A stretch of 64,000 nucleotides of DNA, from contig NZ_JARBDC010000011.1 of the NCBI RefSeq assembly GCF_036577625.1, positions 55,462 to 119,461 of the forward strand, read 5' to 3'. The position numbers were made by a program, and so were the translations under genes. Positions 8,277 through 16,766 of the stretch are shown piece by piece. The notes beneath the pieces are model-generated. The model saw only the letters and a list, made by a program, of their open reading frames with translations. It ran no database searches and was not told where the DNA came from. This DNA is from Paenibacillus_AB sp036577625 (GTDB taxonomy: Bacteria; Bacillota; Bacilli; Paenibacillales; NBRC-103111). The stretch's first letter is position 1. The number at the start of each line of letters is the position of its first letter.

Positions 8277-8603
8277 ATGGATAACGCAGACCACAACACG
8301 CACCTGTGTCCCAAGTTCGAGACGGCGTTCGAGCTGCTCGGGAAACGTTGGACCGGTTTGATCATCCATGTGCTGATGAACGGTCCGATGCGTTTCAAGG
8401 ATATATCTGCCATGATCCCGGATATGAGCGACCGGATGCTGACCGAGCGGTTCAAAGAGCTGGAGCAGGCCGGCATCGTCGTCCGGAACGTATACCCGGA
8501 AATGCCGATCCGGATCGAGTACGAGCTGACCGAGAAAGGGAAAGCGCTCCGGCCCGTCATGGAGGCGGTGCAGGACTGGAGCGACGGCTGGATCAAACTA
8601 TGA
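8277..8603 (+). CDS. HxlR/MarR-like transcriptional regulator
   Basis: A 108-residue HxlR-family winged-helix regulator. It has the conserved N-terminal Cys in HLCPKF (Cys11), the GKRWTGLII segment, the recognition helix region SDRMLTERFKELEQAG, and the wing YELTEKGKAL. In relatives such as YodB and CatR the N-terminal cysteine senses quinones, diamide or other electrophiles; that role here is inferred. A CAGGAG site precedes the ATG. No target gene is adjacent on the same strand, so it may control itself or a distant gene. Confidence 0.9.
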   Translation: MDNADHNTHLCPKFETAFELLGKRWTGLIIHVLMNGPMRFKDISAMIPDMSDRMLTERFKELEQAGIVVRNVYPEMPIRIEYELTEKGKALRPVMEAVQDWSDGWIKL

Positions 8604-8621
8604 GGCGGCTTGCGGCGAAAA

Positions 8622-8681
8622 GCGAAATAAGGACATTTCCATAGCCCTTCGACAAACGGGCGGGAAGTGTCCTTATTTGCG
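8622..8681. terminator. Long hairpin after the HxlR gene
   Basis: Near-perfect 18-base arms (GCGAAATAAGGACATTTCC at 8622-8640 and its complement at 8663-8680) enclose a second GCCC/GGGC stem. The T-tract is weak, but it is placed as a terminator for the HxlR gene. Confidence 0.6.
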
Positions 8682-8821
8682 TTTCCGGCAATGCGAACCC
8701 CGATCCGGCGCGGCAATCGATCCCGCATGCATAAAATGCGCCGGTTGCCGAATACTACTCGTACCGGCTTCCGATTGGACCGGATGCCGTTTTTTCGTTC
8801 GGCTGGAGGTGTCGTAAGCTT

Positions 8822-9067
8822 ATGAAGTACAAGGCGACTTTCGTCCTGACGCTGTTCGCCGTCGCGCTCTGCTTGTTCAATTATTCGGGACTCGATCCGG
8901 ACAACATTTTTTTGTTCATGCTGAGCGTCCCCGTATGGCTGATCGAAATCGTCGGCGACATTCATTACGTCAACCTGTTCGCCGTCTATTTGCTGACGAT
9001 CGTGTCGTACGCCCTGTTCGGCGCCATCGGCGATTATTTCCGCCTCAAACGAAGAGCCCGCTCCTGA
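8822..9067 (+). CDS. Small two-helix membrane protein of unknown function
   Basis: An 81-residue hydrophobic protein. One helix lies at about residues 4-22, a second hydrophobic stretch at 30-45 and a third at 50-70, ending in a basic tail LKRRARS, which suggests a cytosolic C-terminus. GGAGGTG precedes the start, spaced by about nine bases. I do not recognise a family. It is transcribed toward yyaC, with a shared hairpin between the two stops. Confidence 0.6.
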   Translation: MKYKATFVLTLFAVALCLFNYSGLDPDNIFLFMLSVPVWLIEIVGDIHYVNLFAVYLLTIVSYALFGAIGDYFRLKRRARS

Positions 9068-9102
9068 CCGGAAACGTCCGTTTCCGCCGGAGGGGCTCTT
9101 CT
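9048..9102. terminator. Bidirectional hairpin between convergent genes
   Basis: GAAGAGCCC and GGGCTCTTC form an outer stem with a CGGAAACG/CGTTTCCG inner stem. It spans the stop of the small membrane protein and lies downstream of yyaC on the other strand. Confidence 0.7.
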
Positions 9103-9132
9103 GGCTTCCGACCGACCGTATGGGGTACAGGC

Positions 9133-9645
9133 TCAAATCGGAAACACCGTCTGCACCGCCGCCGTTATGTCCCGGGCCATCTTCAGCACGCGGCCGAGCG
9201 GCGTGTTTTGCAAAATCGAATATTGCCTCGGACCGTCCGCGTTCACGATCGCCGCTATCGAATAGCGGCCGACGGGAGGGAGCGTCCTTCCGACCGACTT
9301 GCCCGGCTCCAGCGGGTGGCACGCCACCTGATACAGGCCGACCGACGTCGACAGGCCGAGACAGGCGTCGATGGCGACGGGGATCAACTCCGGCGGAATG
9401 TCGCGAATGCGCTTCTCGAGGTTGCTGGCGTCGCACGGATCGTCCAGCGTGCCGATCACCTGCGTATAGCCGGCTTCGCGCAGCAGCGTGCCGGTCAGCG
9501 GCCCGAGCGCGTCGCCGGTCGAACGGTCCGTTCCGATGCATACGAAAACAAGCTGCGCGGCCGGGACGCCCTCGTCCCGGATTTGCCGGAAAAACTCGGG
9601 CAGCCGGTCCCCCGTCACTTTCCGGCGATTCGGTCCGGTCGCCAT
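9133..9645 (-). CDS. yyaC: YyaC-type spore protease (DUF1256 family)
   Basis: A 170-residue protein with the YyaC/GPR-like signature FVCIGTDRSTGDALGPLTG at residues 34-52 and a DACLGLSTSVGLYQV segment that carries the second conserved aspartate. YyaC belongs to the fold of the germination protease GPR and of hydrogenase maturation proteases; in Bacillus it is a sporulation gene product. Its presence supports a spore-former. The start has a GGGAGGGACG-type site. It is divergent from the downstream glycosyltransferase gene. Confidence 0.88.
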   Translation of the reverse strand: MATGPNRRKVTGDRLPEFFRQIRDEGVPAAQLVFVCIGTDRSTGDALGPLTGTLLREAGYTQVIGTLDDPCDASNLEKRIRDIPPELIPVAIDACLGLSTSVGLYQVACHPLEPGKSVGRTLPPVGRYSIAAIVNADGPRQYSILQNTPLGRVLKMARDITAAVQTVFPI

Positions 9646-9784
9646 TTTGTCGTCCCTCCCCCTTCGCTTCGCCGCTCGCGCGGCCGTTATGGTACAATAG
9701 CTGCAGCGGCATGATCCTTCCGCTTATTTCCGCCCTCCGACCGATCCGGCATAACCGGGCTTGTCCAAAAAAAGGAGAACGTCC

Positions 9785-10957
9785 ATGCGATTGCTCGACG
9801 CGCTCGCGAGTATAACGCTGCTCTACTGGCTCGCGATGCTAAGTATGTCCATTCCCGGCTTCCGGCGGCTTCGCCCTCTGCCGGCATCCGCCGGAGACCG
9901 GTCCGACAGCGTTCCGCTCGTTTCCGTCATTATCGCCGCCAAGGAGGAAGAAGCGTCCATCGCCGAGACGGTGCGGCATCTGATGGCGCAAACGTATCCG
10001 CGGCTCGAAATTATCGCCGTCAACGACCGTTCCGCCGACGGCACGGGCAGACGTCTGGACGAGCTGAAGCGTTGGTCCGAGCGCCGCCCCGACACGGGCA
10101 TCCCGCTTCGCGTCATTCACGTCGCGAACCTCCCCGGCGGCTGGCTCGGCAAAAATCACGCGCTGTACCAAGGCTACTTGCAGGCGAAAGGGACGTATTT
10201 GCTGTTCACCGACGCCGACGTCAAGTTCGCTCCGTCCTGCATTCGCGACGCGGTCGACTATGCGACGGCGCATTCCGCGGCGCATGTAACGCTCGCTCCG
10301 AAGATGGTCGCGAAAACGTTATGGCTTCGCGTCTTCGTCCGCTACTTTATGTTTTCGTTGTTCCTGTTTTTGCGGCTGTGGCGCGCGAACGACGACCGCC
10401 GGAGCAAATTCGGGACGGGCATCGGCGCCTTCAACCTGATCCATCGCAAGGCGTACGAAGCGATCGGCACGCATCGCGCCTTCCGGATGCGTCCCGACGA
10501 CGATTTGCGGCTCGGCCTGCTCGTGAAGCGGGCCGGCTTCAAGCAGCGGCTGCTGATCGGCAAAGACAGTCTGGAAGTCGAATGGTACGCTTCCTTGAAG
10601 GAAGCCGTCCATGGGCTCGAAAAAAATATATTTTCCGGGTTCGGCTACCGGCTCCCCGTCGCGGCCTTCGCCTTGATCGGCCAGCTGCTGGCGTTTTTCG
10701 GCCCGTTCGCCGGCTTGCTGCTTCTTCCCCGCTGGAGCGGAATCGCCTATGCCGCCAGCGCCGCGATCGTGACGGGCCTTTACGTCGCGAGCGTCCGCCG
10801 CCTGTCCGGCGATTCGGGCAAAGAAGCGGTTCTGCTTCCGCTCGCCGTATGGATGCTCGTCGCCGTGCTGGCGCGCTCCGTCTATTTGACCGTCCGGCGC
10901 GGCGGCATGTATTGGCGCGGCACGTTTTATCCGCTGTCGCGGCTGCGGGACAAGTAA
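9785..10957 (+). CDS. Membrane-anchored family 2 glycosyltransferase
   Basis: A 390-residue GT2-type enzyme. It has an N-terminal membrane helix (residues 5-22), VSVIIAAKEEE, the DRSADGT motif, the DxD motif in LFTDADVKF, and MRPDDDLRLGLLVKRAG as the ED-like acceptor motif, followed by GW-type residues and three C-terminal helices (about 290-375). Such proteins transfer sugars to lipids or polymers at the membrane. Start 9785 follows AAAGGAG; a TTG at 9761 would extend it but overlaps the ribosome site. The acceptor is unknown; it stands alone. Confidence 0.87.
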   Translation: MRLLDALASITLLYWLAMLSMSIPGFRRLRPLPASAGDRSDSVPLVSVIIAAKEEEASIAETVRHLMAQTYPRLEIIAVNDRSADGTGRRLDELKRWSERRPDTGIPLRVIHVANLPGGWLGKNHALYQGYLQAKGTYLLFTDADVKFAPSCIRDAVDYATAHSAAHVTLAPKMVAKTLWLRVFVRYFMFSLFLFLRLWRANDDRRSKFGTGIGAFNLIHRKAYEAIGTHRAFRMRPDDDLRLGLLVKRAGFKQRLLIGKDSLEVEWYASLKEAVHGLEKNIFSGFGYRLPVAAFALIGQLLAFFGPFAGLLLLPRWSGIAYAASAAIVTGLYVASVRRLSGDSGKEAVLLPLAVWMLVAVLARSVYLTVRRGGMYWRGTFYPLSRLRDK

Positions 10958-10976
10958 GGAAAGCGCGTTCGACGGG

Positions 10977-11004
10977 AAGCGGCCGCTTACGAGAGCCGCT
11001 TACT
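10977..11004. terminator. Hairpin between convergent genes
   Basis: AAGCGGC pairs with GCCGCTT and is followed by ACTTTTT on the plus strand; it reaches into the stop of the minus-strand UPF0435 gene. Confidence 0.6.
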
Positions 11005-11221
11005 TTTTGAGCAGGCGCAGCTCGTCGCACAGCGCTTCGATCTCGCTGATGCTGAAATGCTGCTTGCTCATGACGACGTCGTACATGTCCCTCAAATCCT
11101 CGTATTTGTCGAGGTCGAAATGATCCGCCTTGATCGATTGCGCGGCGACGACCTTCAGCTTGCCCTTGATGCCCTCCACCATGTACGCCACATTGGTTTC
11201 GGATTTGACGGTTAAGTCCAT
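11000..11221 (-). CDS. UPF0435 (YfkK-like, DUF1128) protein
   Basis: A 73-residue acidic helical protein matching the YfkK/UPF0435 pattern: N-terminal VAYMVEGIKGKL, then FDLDKYEDLRDMYDVV, then a C-terminal helix ALCDELRLLKK. The family is restricted to Bacillales-type bacteria and has no known biochemical role. Start 11221 is preferred over 11230 because GGGAAAGGA lies at the right distance. A TACAAT element sits upstream near 11260 on the minus strand, a possible -10 box. Confidence 0.82.
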   Translation of the reverse strand: MDLTVKSETNVAYMVEGIKGKLKVVAAQSIKADHFDLDKYEDLRDMYDVVMSKQHFSISEIEALCDELRLLKK

Positions 11222-11466
11222 CGGTCCCATCCTTTCCCGGCTAACGTTTTATCAATTGTACCATGCGAGCCCGGGAAATGCCCACATCGCGCGGGCATAT
11301 TCGCCAAGGCGGCATCCGTGCGGACGGCGGCGGCTCGCGAAGCCGCCCGGCCAAGAGGGCGTGCGCGCCTCCGACGCCGCGCTGCATAATCGGTCGCGGC
11401 GATGCGCACAGTATTACGTGTACGCGCGCCAGCCGCGATATATACCGGAAAAGGAGCGAACGACGC

Positions 11467-11613
11467 ATGGAAAATAAATCGCACGAAGGCAACTACAAAG
11501 GCACGGCCCATATGAAGGCGGAAAATCAGGATATGGCGTTCGTGAACGATATCGTGGAAAAGGAAAAGTCCGAGCAAACCGTCCGGGGCGAAAAATCGGG
11601 AAAATCGGAATAG
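11467..11613 (+). CDS. Small hydrophilic protein of unknown function
   Basis: A 48-residue, highly charged, probably disordered protein (MENKSHEGNYKGTAHMKAEN at the start, lysine- and serine-rich end). AAAAGGAG precedes the ATG by about ten bases, and a strong terminator follows, which is why I accept it as a gene. It resembles the short hydrophilic proteins common in spore-formers, but I cannot name a family. It is flanked by divergent or convergent genes, so it is probably transcribed alone. Confidence 0.6.
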   Translation: MENKSHEGNYKGTAHMKAENQDMAFVNDIVEKEKSEQTVRGEKSGKSE

Positions 11614-11630
11614 CGGACCGGAGAAGCGGC

Positions 11631-11668
11631 AAACCCCGCCGAGGCGTCGAGCCTTGGGCGGGGTTTTT
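11631..11668 (+). terminator. Intrinsic terminator
   Basis: ACCCCGCC pairs with GGGCGGGGT, followed by TTTTT. It ends the small hydrophilic gene and can also serve the convergent glycerate kinase. Confidence 0.85.
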
Positions 11669-11709
11669 GGCGCAGTCCGGTACAGGAGTATGAAAGGGGA
11701 CGCCGCGGT

Positions 11710-12915
11710 CTAGTCTTCGTCGCGTGCCGTCCGCATCAGACCCGCACGATACAGGCGGACGATGTTTTCCGCCGCCTCGGCCAGCAGCGCGTCCGCGCTT
11801 TCCATCGCCGTCTCCAGCGGCATCGGCCGGTTCGCGATGCTGAACAAAGCGGTTATGCCGATTTCGTGCAGCGTCTCCGAGCCTTCGCCGAGCCCTCCCG
11901 ACAAACAGACGACGGGGACGCCGGCTTGCCGGGCGGCCGCGGCTATGCCCGCCGGCACTTTGCCGAAGGCGGTCTGGCCGTCGGTCCGGCCCTCGCCGGT
12001 AATGACTAGCGCGGCGCCGCGAATGGACGACTCAAAGCCGGCCAATTCCATAATGACGCCGATGCCCGGCTTCAGCTCGGCGCCGCAGAACGCCAGCAGT
12101 CCCGCGCCCAAGCCGCCCGCCGCGCCGGCGCCCGGCACATCGTCCACGCGCTGCCCGTTGTGAGCCGCGATACGCTCGGCGTAACGCTTCAGCCCGCGGT
12201 CGAGCCGCTCCACCGTTTCGGGCGTCGCCCCCTTCTGCGGGCCGTACACCGCAGAAGCGCCGCTCGGTCCGCACAGCGGGTTCGTCACGTCGCTAAGGAC
12301 GGTGACGGAAGCAGAGGAGAGCCGGCGGTCCAACCCGCTCGCGTCGATCGAAGCGATCCGCTCGAGCAGCCCGCCGCAGCCGTGCGCGGTGATTTCATTG
12401 CCCCCGTCGTCCAGAAACCGGACGCCGAGCGCCTGCGCCATGCCCATGCCGCCGTCGTTCGTCGCGCTGCCGCCGAGGCCGATCAAAATGCGCGTGGCTC
12501 CGCGCCCGAGCGCATCGCGAATCAGCTGCCCGGTGCCGAACGTCGTCGTCCGGAGCGGGTCGCGCGCTTCCGCCGGCACAAGCGGCAGCCCGGAAGCCGC
12601 GGCCATCTCGATCACCGCCGTCCGCCCGTCCGGCAGCAGGCCGTACGCCGCCTCCACCGGCTCGCCGAGCGGCCCGACGACCGTTACCGTGATCCGGTCT
12701 CCTCCGGCCGCGGCCAGCACCGCGTCGACCGTCCCCTCCCCGCCGTCGGCCATCGGCACGATCGTCGTTCCGGCGTCCGGCGCCGCCCGAAGAACGCCGG
12801 CCCGTATCGCCTCCGCCGCCGCTACCGACGATAAACTCCCTTTGAACGAATCCGGCGCGACCACTACGCGAAATGCCGGTCCCGTCGCGCCTCCGCTTGC
12901 TGCATCGATACTCAT
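11710..12915 (-). CDS. Glycerate kinase (GarK/GlxK type)
   Basis: A 401-residue member of the glycerate kinase type-1 family. Signature pieces are VVAPDSFKGSLSS near the N-terminus, MADGGEGTVDAV, GLGGSATNDGGMGMAQALG in the middle and a GEGRTDGQTAFGKVP segment toward the end. It phosphorylates D-glycerate to 2-phosphoglycerate. It lies 58 bases after a glycerate/hydroxypyruvate dehydrogenase on the same strand, which fits a two-step route from hydroxypyruvate to glycolysis. Start 12915 has GAGGGAAG upstream; 12954 is an alternative without a clear site. Confidence 0.9.
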   Translation of the reverse strand: MSIDAASGGATGPAFRVVVAPDSFKGSLSSVAAAEAIRAGVLRAAPDAGTTIVPMADGGEGTVDAVLAAAGGDRITVTVVGPLGEPVEAAYGLLPDGRTAVIEMAAASGLPLVPAEARDPLRTTTFGTGQLIRDALGRGATRILIGLGGSATNDGGMGMAQALGVRFLDDGGNEITAHGCGGLLERIASIDASGLDRRLSSASVTVLSDVTNPLCGPSGASAVYGPQKGATPETVERLDRGLKRYAERIAAHNGQRVDDVPGAGAAGGLGAGLLAFCGAELKPGIGVIMELAGFESSIRGAALVITGEGRTDGQTAFGKVPAGIAAAARQAGVPVVCLSGGLGEGSETLHEIGITALFSIANRPMPLETAMESADALLAEAAENIVRLYRAGLMRTARDED

Positions 12916-12973
12916 TCGCTTCCCTCTTTCGTCCGTGTCGATCGTTTCGATCATTCATCTTAAAGTTTGCAAG

Positions 12974-13933
12974 CTACCGACCGTTTACGACGTTTACCGG
13001 CGAGCCGTTCCGAAACGCCTCCACATTGGCCGCCGCCGTCTCCATGAGCCGCTCTCTCGCTTCCCGCGTCGCCCATCCGATATGCGGCGTCACGATGCAG
13101 TTCGGCGCGCCGAGCAGCGGGTTGTCCGCCGCCGGCGGCTCCGTCGACAGCACGTCCAGCCCCGCTCCGGCGATTGCGCCCGCGCGCAGCGCGTCGGCCA
13201 AATCCGGCTCGCGAATGAGCTTGCCCCGTCCCGTGTTGATCAGAAACGCCGTCTTTTTCATCCGCGACAACGTATCCGCGCGAATGAGCCCTTCCGTCTC
13301 GGGGGTCAGCGGCGTATGCAGCGTCACGACGTCCGCTTCGCCGAGCAGCCGCTCCAGCGGGACAAGCTCGACGCCCGCGACATTCGGCCGCTTGCCGCTC
13401 CGGTTCGTCGCGATGACGTTCATGCCGAACGCTTGTCCGATCACGGCCACCTTTTCGCCGATGCCGCCCATGCCGACGATGCCGAGCGTTTTGCCCGACA
13501 GCTCGACGAGCGGCGTTTTCCAGAAGCTGAAGTCGGGACTCGCCGTCCACGCCCCTTCGCGCACCGCCTCGTCGTGCACCCCGACCCGGTGACACAGCTC
13601 GAGCAGCAGCGAGAAGACGAGCTGGGCGACCGACGCGGAGCTGTACGCGGGCACATTCGTTACCGTAATGCCCAGCTCCGCGGCCGCTTCCGTATCGACC
13701 ACGTCGTACCCGGTCGCCAGCACCCCGATATACCGGAGCTTCGGCAGCCGCCTCAGCAGCTCGGCGCGAAGCGGCGTTTTATTCGTCAGCACGATGTCCG
13801 CGTCTTTCGCCCGCTCGGCGATCAGATCGACCGGCGTCCGGTCGTACACCCGCAGGGGGCCGAGCGCCTCCAGCCGGCTCCAGCTCAAGTCTCCCGGATT
13901 CAGCGTATATCCGTCCAACACTACAATCGTCAT
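12974..13933 (-). CDS. NAD-dependent D-2-hydroxyacid dehydrogenase, glycerate dehydrogenase type
   Basis: A 319-residue 2-hydroxyacid dehydrogenase. The opening VLDGYTLNPGDLSW is characteristic of the glycerate/hydroxypyruvate reductase branch. The Rossmann motif is GIVGMGGIGEKVA near residue 147; the catalytic arginine is in INTGRGKLI, the glutamate in GLDVLSTEPP and the histidine in TPHIGWATREARERL. It should reduce hydroxypyruvate or glyoxylate with NAD(P)H. It is the first gene of a pair with glycerate kinase, supporting the glycerate assignment. Cofactor preference cannot be fixed from motifs alone. Confidence 0.9.
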   Translation of the reverse strand: MTIVVLDGYTLNPGDLSWSRLEALGPLRVYDRTPVDLIAERAKDADIVLTNKTPLRAELLRRLPKLRYIGVLATGYDVVDTEAAAELGITVTNVPAYSSASVAQLVFSLLLELCHRVGVHDEAVREGAWTASPDFSFWKTPLVELSGKTLGIVGMGGIGEKVAVIGQAFGMNVIATNRSGKRPNVAGVELVPLERLLGEADVVTLHTPLTPETEGLIRADTLSRMKKTAFLINTGRGKLIREPDLADALRAGAIAGAGLDVLSTEPPAADNPLLGAPNCIVTPHIGWATREARERLMETAAANVEAFRNGSPVNVVNGR

Positions 13934-14123
13934 GCCCGTATCCTCGCTCTCACGCTTTTGTGCGGACCGGCTTCAAGCCGGACCCCGCTTCGTCCACGGC
14001 GCATCTTCCCGCAAAGCCGTATAGATGCATTGTAACGCAACAGGGCGCTTCGATGCCAGCCGTTATCGCCTTCCCGATAGGCAAGAGCAAACGACGGCAT
14101 AGCGCGACTGTCCGGAGGACAAC

Positions 14124-14936
14124 CTAACGTGAAATCGGGCCGAAGGGCGCCGGAAACGGCCCCCGGGCGTCGGCCGTATACAGCTCCGGCTGCGGCAAAG
14201 TCAAAATAAGCGGACCTTTGCGCGTCAGGGCGATCGTATGCTCGTATTGCGCCGACCGTTTGCCGTCGACGGCCGTGGCCGTCCAGCCGTCGGCTCCGAT
14301 TTTCGCCTTCGGCTTGCCCGCCGTCAAGATCGGCTCGATCGTAATGACCATCCCTTCCTCCAGCCGGACGCCTTTGCCCGCTTTGCCAACATGCGGCACG
14401 GACGGCCATTCGTGAATCCAATTGCCGATGCCGTGCCCGGTGAAATCGCCGAAAACGGAGTAGCCGTTCGCCCTGGCGACGCTTTGAATTTCGTGCGCGA
14501 CATCGCCGAGCCGGTTGCCGATCTTCGCCTTGGCGATTCCGGCGTACAAGCAGGTTTGCGCCGCGCGCATCAGACGTCTGGACGACGCGGATACGTCGCC
14601 GACGGCGAACGTCCACGCCGAGTCGGCCAGCCAGCCGTCGCGGTTTACGACCATATCGATCGTCACGATATCGCCGTCCTTCAGCGGTTTATCGTCCGGC
14701 ATGCCGTGGCATGCCACTTCGTTGACGGACGCGCAGGTCGCGTAAGGATACCCGCGGTACCCTTTCTGTTCGGGAGTCGCGCCGTTGTCCGCCAAAAAGC
14801 GTTCGACGAACGCGTCGATTTCGAGCGTCGTGACGCCGGGCTTGATGCGTCGGTTCAGCTCGCGGCGGCAGGCGGCGAGAATGGCGCCCGCTCTCGCGAT
14901 GAGCGCGATTTGCTCCGCGGTTTTCCATCCTGTCAT
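14124..14936 (-). CDS. map: Type I methionine aminopeptidase
   Basis: A 270-residue methionyl aminopeptidase that removes initiator methionine from new proteins. Conserved parts are NEVACHGMP (His), the two metal aspartates in TIDMVVNRDGW and ADSAWTF, GHGIG (His), ITIEP (Glu) and QYEHT (Glu). Start 14936 has AGGGGGAA upstream. Unlike the housekeeping map, which normally sits in the ribosomal protein cluster beside adk and infA, this copy stands alone, so it is probably a second paralogue. It is divergent from the acyltransferase gene. Confidence 0.9.
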   Translation of the reverse strand: MTGWKTAEQIALIARAGAILAACRRELNRRIKPGVTTLEIDAFVERFLADNGATPEQKGYRGYPYATCASVNEVACHGMPDDKPLKDGDIVTIDMVVNRDGWLADSAWTFAVGDVSASSRRLMRAAQTCLYAGIAKAKIGNRLGDVAHEIQSVARANGYSVFGDFTGHGIGNWIHEWPSVPHVGKAGKGVRLEEGMVITIEPILTAGKPKAKIGADGWTATAVDGKRSAQYEHTIALTRKGPLILTLPQPELYTADARGPFPAPFGPISR

Positions 14937-15063
14937 CGGAATTCCCCCTGGACGTGCCCCGAATGCGCGGATCGCTAGGCAATCGCATCGTTTTGCAGTA
15001 TACTGACATAGATTGTTCGGCCTGCATCCGGGCTTTATTTTGAAAACGGAAAGGTAGATCGAC

Positions 15064-16122
15064 TTGCGCAAACCGAAACTGCTCGAGCTGGACATCGTCC
15101 GCGGGGTCGCCATTTTGGCGGTGCTGCTTATCCACGGAACGGCGACGCCCCGAGTGGAGCTGCCGCTTGGCTCGCGTTCGCACACGCTCTATTTCGCCAT
15201 CAACAATTTGAGCTATTTTCCCGTGCAGGCGTTCGTGCTGCTCAGCGGTCTCGTGCTGTTTTACAGCTATTACGACGACTGGAACGTGCGCCGCGTCCCC
15301 GGGTTTTACCGGAAACGGCTGCAATACATCCTCATTCCGTACATAATCTGGTCGTGCTTCTATTATTTGTTCGATCAATGGCTGAATCCCCAGACGAACG
15401 TCCGCTTCTCGCTGTCCGAGTTCGCCGGGCTGCTTCCTTGGGCGGAAGCCGGCTACCATCTGTACTTCATGTCGCTCATTATGCAATTTTATGCGCTGTT
15501 CCCGATTCTCGTCACACTGGCCCGGTGGCGTCCGCTCGGCCGCTATTTGTGGCTGTTCGGTGTCGTCGTGCAAATCGGCTATTTCGTCTACGGCCAGCTC
15601 GCCGAGTCCCCGGTTCCGCATAGCGACCGCTTGTTCGTTTCGTACTTCGCGCTGTTTTGCATCGGCGGCTCGATCGGCATGAACTATGAGCGGGTCGTCC
15701 AGTGGCTCGGCCGCAACGTTTGGTGGGTTACCGCGGCAACGGTCGCCGCCGGGTTCGTCTTCCTGCTGCTGAGCCTGCAGGCGCAGTACGGCATGCGGTT
15801 CGAATCGTGGGAGTTCGAGCTGCTGTTCCACGGATATCCGGTCCTCGTCGCGATCAGCCTCATGTGGGTCGGCCGCCATCTGCTGGCGAACGCCCCGCGT
15901 TGGGCCAAGGCGTTGTCGTCGCTCGGCGCGGCGTCGTTCGGCATCTACTTCATGCATCCGGCGCTGCTCGGCTATTACGGCATGCACGCCGCCGTCGCTC
16001 CCGGCCAGTCCGGGTACCATCTGGCCGTATGGGGAGGCATCCTGCTCATCGCGATCGTGCCGTGGGCGGTCGTGAGCCGGTTGAAGCGCATCAAGGCGTC
16101 GTGGCTGTTGTTCGGCAAATGA
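15064..16122 (+). CDS. Acyltransferase family 3 membrane protein
   Basis: A 352-residue polytopic membrane protein with about ten hydrophobic helices. The first helix holds LDIVRGVAILAVLLIHG, with the histidine expected in acyltransferase-3 proteins, and YRKRLQYILIPY follows the second helix. Members such as OafA, YrhL and WecH-like enzymes O-acetylate surface sugars or peptidoglycan. Start is TTG at 15064, preceded by GGAAAGG. There is no extracellular SGNH domain, so it resembles the simple membrane-only type. Acceptor unknown. Confidence 0.87.
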   Translation: MRKPKLLELDIVRGVAILAVLLIHGTATPRVELPLGSRSHTLYFAINNLSYFPVQAFVLLSGLVLFYSYYDDWNVRRVPGFYRKRLQYILIPYIIWSCFYYLFDQWLNPQTNVRFSLSEFAGLLPWAEAGYHLYFMSLIMQFYALFPILVTLARWRPLGRYLWLFGVVVQIGYFVYGQLAESPVPHSDRLFVSYFALFCIGGSIGMNYERVVQWLGRNVWWVTAATVAAGFVFLLLSLQAQYGMRFESWEFELLFHGYPVLVAISLMWVGRHLLANAPRWAKALSSLGAASFGIYFMHPALLGYYGMHAAVAPGQSGYHLAVWGGILLIAIVPWAVVSRLKRIKASWLLFGK

Positions 16123-16135
16123 AGGAGAAAAACGG

Positions 16136-16175
16136 AAAGGACATCCGCTCCGCGCAGGAGTGCGAATGTCCTTTC
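16136..16175. terminator. Bidirectional hairpin between convergent genes
   Basis: AAGGACAT pairs with ATGTCCTT around a CTCC/GGAG inner stem, followed by TCGTCGTTTT on the plus strand. Confidence 0.75.
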
Positions 16176-16181
16176 GTCGTT

Positions 16182-16556
16182 TTACCGGCCTTCCAGTCTT
16201 CGGACCCGATCCTCCAGCCGGTCCACGCGCTGCCGCAGCCGGTCGACCTCGTTGTCCGTGCGCCGCAACCGCTGCTGCAGGCGGTCGGTTTCCGCTTCGA
16301 GGCGGGCGACCCGCTGCTCGAGCCGGCGATCCCCTCCGGGCGGGAACAGTCCCGGCGGAAACAGCCCTGGCGGAATGCCCGCTTGGCCCGGCCCTTGAAC
16401 CGGCTGGCCTCCCCCCGTCGGAATATAAATGGTTTGTCCGGCATAGAGCGGGCTCGAGGCCGTCAAGCCGTTCGCCTGCATGATCGCCTGCACGGTGACG
16501 CCGAATCGGCTCGCGATGGAATAAAGCGTGTCGCCGGACTGCACGACGTAGTTCAT
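16182..16556 (-). CDS. LysM-domain protein with coiled-coil tail
   Basis: A 124-residue protein: an N-terminal LysM repeat (residues 2-47, MNYVVQSGDTLYSIASRFGV to TIYIPTG), a Pro/Gly-rich linker with GLFPPGLFPPGG, and a C-terminal arginine-rich coiled coil (about 76-124) with heptad leucines and valines. No signal peptide is present, so a spore-coat or mother-cell role, as for SafA-type LysM proteins, is possible but only inferred. GGAGGAATT precedes the start. It has its own convergent terminator. Confidence 0.85.
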   Translation of the reverse strand: MNYVVQSGDTLYSIASRFGVTVQAIMQANGLTASSPLYAGQTIYIPTGGGQPVQGPGQAGIPPGLFPPGLFPPGGDRRLEQRVARLEAETDRLQQRLRRTDNEVDRLRQRVDRLEDRVRRLEGR

Positions 16557-16766
16557 CGGAATTCCTCCATATCGTTGTGTTTGGGAAGCAACGAATATCC
16601 GATACCACTATATGCGGCCCCTGGGTATTTGACCCGGGGCATTCGCCCATTTCGGCCGGTTTTCCAGCCGGCCTCGCGCGGACGGCGAGCTCCTGCCGCC
16701 TGATGCCGCGGACCGTTTTTTGTGATAAAATGGGAGCCAATCGCCGGAAGATCGGAGGAATACGCC

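Noticed and set aside
14124..14936. Map as a horizontally acquired or broken gene
   Set aside because: All metal ligands and the usual length are present; a second chromosomal map copy is common in Bacillales.
14689..16740. 683-codon minus-strand frame across map, the acyltransferase and the LysM gene
   Set aside because: Crosses three supported genes and two terminators; arginine- and proline-rich with no domain.
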